In this document: piece after piece, positions 1 to 4,904 of the stretch
Layout: the number at the start of each line of letters is the position of its first letter
Numbering within the stretch: the first letter of the stretch is position 1
Origin: Anaeroplasmataceae bacterium
GTDB taxonomy: Bacteria > Bacillota_I > Bacilli_A > Acholeplasmatales > Anaeroplasmataceae
Direction of reading: 5' to 3'
Length of the DNA stretch: 9,484 nucleotides
Assembly: GCA_029050385.1 (NCBI GenBank)
Contig: JAIDMV010000051.1
Coordinates: 1-9,484 of the forward strand
Position numbers and translations under genes: made by a program
The notes under the pieces: generated by a model
Database searches by the model: none
Told to the model about the DNA's origin: nothing
What the model saw: only the letters and a program-made list of their open reading frames with translations

Positions 1-1018
1 CAGCAGAAGATCCATTATCTCTCAGTATCTTTTACTTACAGATACTGAACATAGATTTGAGGATACAATTGATTTCAAAGAATTAGGAAAAGCTAAATTA
101 TACTTAATGGAATTTAATAGTGAAAATGAACATCTTGCAACAAATGGATGTGTTATGATTCGTTATCCGTTAATGAAGATTCGTGACATTGAAAAAATAA
201 CAACTCTGCCTTGTAGTGCGATGTGTATCATAGAAGATAATAAATTAAACGCTATTTTACGAAGTATAGAAAACCCACAACATACGAACTGGGAATTTAA
301 TCGTATTGAAGAAGATGCCAAGCGAGCAGAAGTTAGAGGGATTTATAAACAATTATTAGATGAAATAAGAAATTTAATTTCTGGTCATCTCGCATCCAGT
401 GATAGCTTTCAGACTGAAGTTGCTGGAGCTGGAAATTTCATTCCAGGTATGGATGATGAAGAAAAGAATGCTGATCTTCAAAAAGGGATCTTAGATACCC
501 CATCGATTACGACTAAGAAAGTGAAATCCACTGACCTTAAATTAAAGGCTTATGTAGCAGATGAAGAAGGCGATGAGGAAATAGAGGTTGAAGATGAAGA
601 AGAATTTTTAAAAGAATTAGAAAGTCATCAAGGAACCTCAGGTGGTAATTTTAAGCCGGGAACTGGAGAAAGAAGAGATAGTTTCTTTGGGGAAACTCAT
701 AAGATAAAGGTTTCTGAATTAAAAGGGATGTCTTATCGTTTGATGTGTATCAATAAAAAGTTACGTATGTATGCAGTCGTATTTACATCTGATTTTGAGG
801 AACGAGATGCAATGCTAGAATTATATGCATTAGATGACAGCGGCACAAAATCACAAGTACTTATAATGGCTGGTACAGTCAATGGGCAGCAGGCACAGAT
901 TATAAACAGAAAAAGAATCAAGTTTTCTATGAGAAAGAATCAAAAAATCAAAATAGAAATGATTACAGACCAAACAGAATTATTTAGTAGTGAGGTAAGA
1001 GTATATGCGTATAGGTAA
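1..1018 (+). CDS. C-terminal part of a large accessory protein, possibly a GHKL/HSP90-like ATPase of a DUF6339-type defence operon (5' end outside window)
   Basis: The frame is open from base 2 with no stop before the first internal ATG at 107, and the residues upstream of that ATG look like ordinary protein. I therefore read the gene as truncated by the window, not as starting at 107. About 338 residues are visible. They comprise an alpha/beta segment with the motif ENPQHTNWEF (bases about 270-300), a linker, a very acidic stretch (bases about 553-640, rich in Glu/Asp), and a beta-rich C-terminal domain of about 105 residues. The ENPxHxxW-type motif after a CIIED strand reminds me of the region C-terminal to the ATPase core in GHKL (MORC/MutL-like) proteins of restriction-type operons. 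The ATP-binding motifs would lie upstream and are not visible, so this is inference. The stop codon overlaps the next gene by 14 nt, which indicates one operon. Confidence 0.55.
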   Translation, partial: SRRSIISQYLLLTDTEHRFEDTIDFKELGKAKLYLMEFNSENEHLATNGCVMIRYPLMKIRDIEKITTLPCSAMCIIEDNKLNAILRSIENPQHTNWEFNRIEEDAKRAEVRGIYKQLLDEIRNLISGHLASSDSFQTEVAGAGNFIPGMDDEEKNADLQKGILDTPSITTKKVKSTDLKLKAYVADEEGDEEIEVEDEEEFLKELESHQGTSGGNFKPGTGERRDSFFGETHKIKVSELKGMSYRLMCINKKLRMYAVVFTSDFEERDAMLELYALDDSGTKSQVLIMAGTVNGQQAQIINRKRIKFSMRKNQKIKIEMITDQTELFSSEVRVYAYR

Positions 1019-1910
1019 AAGACTATTTCCATATCCGTTATTGAATAACAATCCCTTATATTCACAATACGTCAATTCAAGCATTTCCTTTAAATATAAT
1101 GAAGTCATTACGAAAACTCAGTTTATTTTAGATGACATCCAGTGTAATATAGACTGTGAATATCTTTCTTCTTTAATTGAAGATGGTTATGCAGAAGCTG
1201 TATTGGTCGTGGAATGTGCTCAAACAATGTTAAGAAAGCATTATACGATTACTGATGACATGAATGATATTAAAATTCCTCTGATGGATGTAAGCGGGAA
1301 GGTTGATATTTCCTTATTTGTTGTAGCAATTAAAGATATTCCAAATTTTAAGTGTAATGACTTTTTAGAGGACTATGGAGATTATGAGTTTTTCATTGAA
1401 AAAAATGATATTCTTGCAGTAGATGATGGGTATACTAGCCGCATTGAATTTAATGAAGATGATAATGGCGAAAAATCCTCAATTTTCCTTTTGATTAAGG
1501 ATACAAATATAAATGACAAAACAATGAAAGTGGATTTATCCGATGAAAAGATTATTATTTCCCTTCCTACGGACCAATGGAATGAATACGATAAAACCAA
1601 ACAAATCAAGCAGTTTCAAAATTTATACTTTTCCATTATTGCTGTACCAGCACTAAGCTATGCTTTAGCGGAGATGCAAAGAGTAGGAGAGAATGTAGAT
1701 AATATCAGAATTGAAAAAAAGTGGTTTAATGCGTTTTGTATAGCTTATGAAAACAGGAATGGGATAGAACTCACAGATGATTTGTTTATGCAGATGAATC
1801 CATATAATGAAGCACAGAATCTTTTGAACAATCCTGTAATAAAGGCCTTAGATGATATATTCTCATTGACTATGACTATGGGAGGTATTGATGATGGAAA
1901 TCAATATTAA
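1005..1910 (+). CDS. Uncharacterised 301-residue protein of the DUF6339 operon
   Basis: I do not recognise a named domain. The protein is soluble and acidic, with no signal peptide or membrane segment. The N-terminus is basic and aromatic (MRIGKRLFPYPLLNNN). A predominantly beta-strand half follows, then a more helical C-terminal third containing a KKWFNAFCIAYEN segment. The family impression is of a conserved partner found just upstream of DUF6339 genes in Firmicutes; that is recollection, not a search result. The start at 1005 is supported by a GAGGT Shine-Dalgarno at 992-996 with 8 nt spacing. The gene overlaps its upstream neighbour by 14 nt and its downstream neighbour by about 17 nt, so it is translationally coupled on both sides. 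A structural subunit or adaptor of the same system is the likely role; catalytic residues are not evident. Confidence 0.7.
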   Translation: MRIGKRLFPYPLLNNNPLYSQYVNSSISFKYNEVITKTQFILDDIQCNIDCEYLSSLIEDGYAEAVLVVECAQTMLRKHYTITDDMNDIKIPLMDVSGKVDISLFVVAIKDIPNFKCNDFLEDYGDYEFFIEKNDILAVDDGYTSRIEFNEDDNGEKSSIFLLIKDTNINDKTMKVDLSDEKIIISLPTDQWNEYDKTKQIKQFQNLYFSIIAVPALSYALAEMQRVGENVDNIRIEKKWFNAFCIAYENRNGIELTDDLFMQMNPYNEAQNLLNNPVIKALDDIFSLTMTMGGIDDGNQY

Positions 1911-2634
1911 ATTTATGAAGGAAAGTGCATATTTAACGCTTCAAAAAAATCCAGAAGAAGTTTACAATCACGTTTTGAATTATCCTAAAGATTCTTCATG
2001 GTTAAGAGAGTATCTTGGATTTGAACCCTATGAAGTAAAAGAATATTCTATTGAAGATTTTCAATTAAAGGTTTCTGACAACTATAATAAGGTTGCATTT
2101 GAGAATAGTATTATTCTATATGAGCATTTAAAGCATTTGCCAAGATACATTTTATGTAATCCTAGATTTTGGGCATGGATTACATTTGAAAAAGCCTATC
2201 AAGTAGCTCAAGCCACCAGCAATCTTTCGAGTTCATCTTTGATCTCTTCAGCATGGCTTATAACAAATTCTAGAAGATCATTAATGCTAGGTGTAATTTC
2301 AAGATTTTTCTATATGGTTCAGATTTCTGTAGATGAAACCAGAAAGGATAAATATGAATTGACAAGATATCTTATGTCTAATGCCGAAACCTATAGAAAT
2401 TTTTGTTATCGAAATATGGGAATGCTTAAGAATGTCACCTTGGCTGTCATTCGTGCACAAAAGGATATTTGTGAGCGATTAAATATAACCTTAGTGAATA
2501 AACAGAGTGCAGAGATGGTTAAAGAAACCTCTAAAATTGGTTCAGTTATGCTAATTGATGTGATGTCAGAAAAAGATGTATATGAGATTGTTTTTCCTAA
2601 ATTTCTAAGATTAGTGGTAAATGTAAAAGAATAA
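1894..2634 (+). CDS. DUF6339-like protein, last gene of the putative defence operon
   Basis: This is a 246-residue, mostly helical, soluble protein. The central stretch containing RFWAWITFEKAYQ, then SRRSLMLGVISRFFYM and DETRKDKYELTRYLMS, matches my memory of DUF6339 proteins: a WAW-type aromatic motif, an RRSL..G..SR..W/F segment, then a Tyr-Glu-Leu-Thr helix. These proteins occur in operons with GHKL ATPases, Z1-domain proteins and DNA methyltransferases. No catalytic motif is visible and the biochemical role is unknown to me. Three in-frame starts are adjacent (TTG 1888, ATG 1891, ATG 1894). The GGAGG at 1881-1885 is best spaced (8 nt) for 1894, though 1891 is also possible. The start lies inside the previous gene, and an intrinsic terminator follows 78 nt after the stop, making this the operon's last gene. 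Confidence 0.68.
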   Translation: MEINIKFMKESAYLTLQKNPEEVYNHVLNYPKDSSWLREYLGFEPYEVKEYSIEDFQLKVSDNYNKVAFENSIILYEHLKHLPRYILCNPRFWAWITFEKAYQVAQATSNLSSSSLISSAWLITNSRRSLMLGVISRFFYMVQISVDETRKDKYELTRYLMSNAETYRNFCYRNMGMLKNVTLAVIRAQKDICERLNITLVNKQSAEMVKETSKIGSVMLIDVMSEKDVYEIVFPKFLRLVVNVKE

Positions 2635-2711
2635 GTATCATAGAAAATCATTTATTGAATGATTAGAATTGAATAAAAGCATATTGAATCTGATGAGATT
2701 TATACATTTTG

Positions 2712-2744
2712 GGGGAGTCTAATTTATAGATTCCTCTTTTCTTT
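2712..2744 (+). terminator. Intrinsic terminator of the DUF6339 operon
   Basis: A 10-bp stem pairs 2712-2721 with 2727-2736 (two G-T wobbles) around a 5-nt loop, followed by a T-rich run at 2737-2744. It sits after the last defence-operon gene and before the promoter of the XRE regulator. Confidence 0.75.
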
Positions 2745-2804
2745 AGGAAAAACATTTCTTTTTAATTGTATTTCTTTCCATAAAAAGAAAGAATGTGATT
2801 AAAA

Positions 2805-2813
2805 TGGTAAAAT
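2805..2813 (+). promoter_or_regulatory. Extended -10 promoter for the XRE regulator
   Basis: TGGTAAAAT matches the extended -10 form TGnTAnnnT. No good -35 lies 17 nt upstream, as is common for extended -10 promoters. Transcription would begin near 2820, leaving a leader of about 35 nt. Confidence 0.5.
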
Positions 2814-2854
2814 AAAGAAAAGAGAGTTTGCAGTATAAGAGAGGATGTATAAAT

Positions 2855-3133
2855 ATGAAGACGAGATTAGAAGAGATAATAAAAAGAAGAGGCTTAGAAA
2901 GAAAAATCATTGCACGTGATTTAGAAATTGAAAGAAGAACATTAGATAATTATATAAATGAAGTTACTTTGATGAATAGTGATATTATTACAAAGCTCGC
3001 GAAGTATTTAAATGTATCAACAGATTATTTGTTGGGCGTTGATACATTAGAAGATGAATTTCTAAATGAGAAGATAGATACGATATGTAATGAATTAAAA
3101 GAAATGGTTTTTCATTTAAATCATAAAAAATAA
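2855..3133 (+). CDS. Small XRE/Cro-family helix-turn-helix transcriptional regulator
   Basis: This is a 92-residue protein with a HTH_3-type domain at residues about 3-62. The ARDLEIERRTLDNYI segment corresponds to helices 2 and 3, and the family-typical ending LAKYLNVSTDYLLGVD follows. A short charged helix makes up the last 30 residues and could serve in dimerisation. There is no effector or peptidase domain, so it is a simple DNA-binding regulator. I chose ATG 2855 over the TTG at 2828, which lacks a good Shine-Dalgarno; AGAGG at 2840-2844 precedes 2855 at slightly long spacing. The gene is monocistronic, with its own extended -10 promoter and a strong terminator directly after the stop. 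Its target is unknown. Its location suggests control of the upstream accessory operon or of itself. Confidence 0.85.
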   Translation: MKTRLEEIIKRRGLERKIIARDLEIERRTLDNYINEVTLMNSDIITKLAKYLNVSTDYLLGVDTLEDEFLNEKIDTICNELKEMVFHLNHKK

Positions 3134-3140
3134 AACTCTG

Positions 3141-3165
3141 GCAACCTAAATTTAGGTTGCTTTTT
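3141..3165 (+). terminator. Intrinsic terminator after the XRE regulator
   Basis: A perfect 20-base palindrome at 3141-3160 forms an 8-bp stem (GCAACCTA/TAGGTTGC) with an AATT loop, followed by five T residues. It starts 7 nt after the XRE stop codon. Confidence 0.88.
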
Positions 3166-3192
3166 GACATTTTTCTTTTTAATTTTTTTAAA
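3164..3192 (+). promoter_or_regulatory. Candidate promoter for the cinA-like gene
   Basis: A consensus -35 TTGACA at 3164-3169 overlaps the T-run of the preceding terminator. With 17-nt spacing the -10 would be TTTAAA (3187-3192), a moderate match. An alternative -10, TATTAT at 3204-3209, lacks a -35 and would give an almost leaderless transcript. Confidence 0.45.
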
Positions 3193-3222
3193 ATGTGTTA
3201 AACTATTATATAGGTGATGAAT

Positions 3223-3696
3223 TTGAAAAATAAAGAACTCGTTCAAGTATTGATTGATAAAAATTTTAAAATGAGCTGTGCAGAAAGCTGTACAGGTGGT
3301 CTATTGGCATCTTCAATTGTTGAGGTACCTGCAGCCTCTCAGGTTTTTGATATGTCCTTTGTGACCTATGCCAATGAAGCAAAGGTACAATTGATTGATG
3401 TGAAAGAAAAAACGATTGAAACTTATGGAGTAGTTAGTGAAGAGGTTGCAAGAGAAATGGCTATAGGCTGTGCGAAAAAAGCAAGTGCAAATGTAGGTGT
3501 TGGTATTTCTGGAATAGCTGGTCCTACAGGTGCAACTCCTACAAAGCCTATTGGTATGGTGTGTTTTGGGTTTTATATTAATGGAACAGTGTATACCTTT
3601 ACTAAACAGTTTGGTAACATCGGAAGAACAGAGGTAAGAGTCGCTTCTGTCACTTTTGTTATCGATACATTACTCGAGCTTTTAAAGTCAGCATAG
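3223..3696 (+). CDS. CinA C-terminal domain protein, NMN amidohydrolase (deamidase) family
   Basis: This is a stand-alone CinA C-terminal domain of about 157 residues, normal for the single-domain PncC/YgaD type; the N-terminal MocF-like domain of full CinA is absent. Family-defining stretches are visible: SCAESCTGGLLASSI near residue 18 and VGVGISGIAGPTGA near residue 90, followed by KPIGMVCFGF. Family members convert nicotinamide mononucleotide to nicotinate mononucleotide plus ammonia, recycling pyridine nucleotides; assignment of that activity here is by family only. Possible starts are GTG 3214, ATG 3217 and TTG 3223. The AGGTGAT at 3212-3218 matches the 3' part of an extended Shine-Dalgarno and is correctly spaced only for TTG 3223, so I prefer that one; the other two starts fall inside this site. 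The 3' end of the gene is also the left arm of its terminator. Confidence 0.85.
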   Translation: MKNKELVQVLIDKNFKMSCAESCTGGLLASSIVEVPAASQVFDMSFVTYANEAKVQLIDVKEKTIETYGVVSEEVAREMAIGCAKKASANVGVGISGIAGPTGATPTKPIGMVCFGFYINGTVYTFTKQFGNIGRTEVRVASVTFVIDTLLELLKSA

Positions 3697-3713
3697 GCTG
3701 ATTTTATTTTTTT
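3683..3713 (+). terminator. Intrinsic terminator overlapping the end of the cinA-like gene
   Basis: A 10-bp stem pairs 3683-3692 with 3697-3706 around loop ATAG, followed by a T-run at 3707-3713. The TAG stop (3694-3696) sits in the loop, so the last codons and the terminator share sequence. Confidence 0.72.
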
Positions 3714-3734
3714 GTCGTAATTTGAGTTTCTTTG

Positions 3735-3743
3735 TGGTAGAAT
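3735..3743 (+). promoter_or_regulatory. Extended -10 promoter for udk
   Basis: TGGTAGAAT fits the extended -10 consensus. No -35 hexamer lies at 16-18 nt spacing. The predicted start is near 3750, just ahead of the GGAGGA Shine-Dalgarno at 3757-3762. Confidence 0.5.
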
Positions 3744-3768
3744 AGAAGAAGTGTGTGGAGGATAAAGT

Positions 3769-4386
3769 ATGAAGCCAATTTTAATTGCAATAGCTGGTGG
3801 TACAGCAAGTGGAAAGACAACAGTAGTTGATGAGATTATCAATCATTTTCATTCTGAGGATGTGGCAGTAATCTGTCAGGACAACTACTATAAAGCTCAG
3901 GATGAGTTGTCTTTAGAGGAACGAAGAAAAATTAACTATGATCATCCGAATTCCTTTGATTTAGATTTGCTATATGGCGATCTTTCTAAACTGATGGAAG
4001 GAAAGGCAATTCTTTCTCCAGTTTATGATTTTAAGGAACATAATCGTAAGAAGGATGAAACAACTTCAATTCCTTCCACAAAGGTCATTATATTAGAAGG
4101 TATCCTTGCGTTATATGATTCTAGAATCAGAAGCTTAAGTGACATTTTAATCTATGTGGAATCTGACCCGGATGTACGCTTTATTCGTAGATTGAAAAGA
4201 GATATTCATGAGCGTGGCAGAGATTTGGATAGTGTCATTATGCAGTATTTAAGTACAGTAAAGCCGATGTATGATGAGTACATTGCCCCTACAAAACGTT
4301 TTGCAGATATAATTATTCCTAATGATACGAAGCATGATGTTGCAATTGAAATTTTAGCAGCAAAAATAAAGGACATCATAAAATAA
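3769..4386 (+). CDS. udk: Uridine kinase (uridine/cytidine monophosphokinase)
   Basis: Uridine kinase phosphorylates uridine and cytidine to UMP and CMP in cytoplasmic pyrimidine salvage. The 205-residue length is typical of bacterial Udk (about 205-215). A P-loop, GGTASGKT, occupies residues 10-17. It is followed by the family-characteristic QDNYYK stretch, the DHPNSFD motif of the nucleoside-binding region, PVYDFKEHNR, and the Walker B-like strand VIILEGILAL. The RRLKRDIHERGR segment is the expected lid region. The start ATG is preceded by GGAGGA with 6 nt spacing. It has its own promoter and is separated by terminator signals from the cinA-like gene, so co-transcription is not required. 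No terminator is obvious immediately after it; the next promoter begins about 10 nt downstream. It is a full-length, intact housekeeping gene. Confidence 0.95.
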   Translation: MKPILIAIAGGTASGKTTVVDEIINHFHSEDVAVICQDNYYKAQDELSLEERRKINYDHPNSFDLDLLYGDLSKLMEGKAILSPVYDFKEHNRKKDETTSIPSTKVIILEGILALYDSRIRSLSDILIYVESDPDVRFIRRLKRDIHERGRDLDSVIMQYLSTVKPMYDEYIAPTKRFADIIIPNDTKHDVAIEILAAKIKDIIK

Positions 4387-4395
4387 AAAAGTGAC

Positions 4396-4424
4396 TTCAC
4401 AAATAGTTGGTTTTGTGCTATAGT
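4396..4424 (+). promoter_or_regulatory. Strong promoter for the structured RNA / winged-helix / S-4TM unit
   Basis: The -35 TTCACA (4396-4401) and -10 TATAGT (4419-4424) are separated by exactly 17 nt, and TGC immediately upstream of the -10 adds an extended -10 element. The transcription start is expected near 4431. An inverted repeat, CACAAA-N8-TTTGTG (4398-4403/4412-4417), lies within the promoter and could be an operator. Confidence 0.75.
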
Positions 4425-4430
4425 AAAAAT

Positions 4431-4581
4431 GTGGCTGGCAGAAGTTTATAGGCAAGGGCTCTACTTCCTATAGATGGTCAAGACAACTGAATTGTCGTAG
4501 AGAGAGTTTCTTATGGTGATAAGATAGCGTGATTGAAAATGACGAGTATAAATGTACTCTCAAATTTCATCACGCTTTTTT
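4431..4581 (+). ncRNA. Structured RNA of unknown class: leader (riboswitch-like) or independent small RNA
   Basis: Between a strong promoter and a strong terminator lie about 150 nt with dense, non-coding secondary structure. Hairpin A pairs 4444-4452 with 4467-4475. Hairpin B pairs 4482-4486 with 4492-4496 (GACAA/TTGTC). Hairpin C pairs 4509-4514 with 4519-4524 (TCTTAT/ATAAGA, loop GGTG). The loop region of hairpin A (CTCTAC, 4459-4464) is complementary to GTAGAG at 4497-4502, giving a possible 6-bp pseudoknot or alternative pairing. A terminator closes the RNA. I compared the sequence from memory with the hallmarks of T-box, S-box, TPP, FMN, lysine, purine, glycine, ZTP, guanidine, SRP, tmRNA and 6S RNAs and found no convincing match. 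No clear promoter lies between its terminator and the next gene, so that gene may depend on read-through. Confidence 0.6.
4526..4581 (+). terminator. Terminator of the structured RNA, upstream of the winged-helix gene
   Basis: An 8-bp outer stem AGCGTGAT/ATCACGCT (4526-4533/4569-4576) is extended by GAAA/TTTC and an inner GAGTA/TACTC hairpin (4544-4548/4555-4559). A six-T run (4576-4581) follows. A second GTGAT at 4516-4520 could compete for ATCAC in the 3' arm, which would be one route to antitermination. Confidence 0.78.
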
Positions 4582-4633
4582 GTTTATACAGAAACGAAAA
4601 AACTTTATTTTATTATTACAAGGAGGAAAGAGT

Positions 4634-4861
4634 ATGAGGGACTATAATGAAATGAGAATGAAAGTATTGGAGTGTATTGAAATGCATCCTTCTATGACGA
4701 TAGAAGAAATGTGTGAATCTCTTTATTTGAGTAGAACCTCTCTAACGAGATATCTTCGTATTTTTAAAGAAGAGGAGCTGATTTGCGATAATGGAAAAAA
4801 AAGAGCGGATTATCAAAGATTATTGACAAATAAAGGACGACTTTTATTGACAAAAAAATAA
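4634..4861 (+). CDS. Small winged-helix DNA-binding protein
   Basis: This is a 75-residue protein that is essentially one winged-helix domain. Helix 1 is MRMKVLECIEMH. The MTIEEMCESLYLSRTSLTRYLRIF segment is a clear helix-turn-helix with recognition helix SRTSLTRYLRIF. ELICDNGKKRADYQRLLTNKGRLLLTKK then supplies the wing and a final helix, a MarR/DeoR-like fold without any effector domain. Such proteins repress or activate transcription; the target is not shown. ATG 4634 is preceded by a perfect AAGGAGG (4620-4626) at 7 nt; the open frame extends upstream to 4529, but that stretch is the terminator hairpin and cannot be the coding start. The gene precedes the S-4TM-like gene by 43 nt, most likely in the same transcript. 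That makes it a candidate regulator or partner of the membrane protein. Confidence 0.75.
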   Translation: MRDYNEMRMKVLECIEMHPSMTIEEMCESLYLSRTSLTRYLRIFKEEELICDNGKKRADYQRLLTNKGRLLLTKK

Positions 4862-4863
4862 AA

Positions 4864-4895
4864 TCCTTTTATAATTATAAGAAGTGATAAAAGGA
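4864..4895 (+). promoter_or_regulatory. Inverted repeat that can sequester the S-4TM gene's ribosome binding site
   Basis: TCCTTTTAT (4864-4872) and ATAAAAGGA (4887-4895) form a perfect 9-bp inverted repeat with a 14-nt loop. The right arm contains most of the AAGGAG Shine-Dalgarno (4891-4896) used by the start at 4905. No T-run follows, so it is not a normal terminator. Confidence 0.6.
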
Positions 4896-4904
4896 GTTGA
4901 TTGT

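Noticed and set aside
107..109. ATG at 107 as the start of the first gene
   Set aside because: The same frame is open to the window edge with protein-like residues, and there is no convincing Shine-Dalgarno before 107, so the gene very likely starts upstream of the window.
3722..3727. TTGAGT as -35 for udk
   Set aside because: It lies only 10 nt from the TAGAAT -10, an impossible spacing; an extended -10 promoter fits better.
4431..4581. 6S RNA, SRP RNA, T-box or another named riboswitch
   Set aside because: It lacks the long rod-like fold of 6S RNA and has none of the conserved sequence boxes of the named classes that I can recall, so I left it unassigned.
4529..4633. Upstream extension of the winged-helix frame to 4529
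   Set aside because: This stretch is the terminator hairpin and its T-run; a perfect AAGGAGG precedes ATG 4634.
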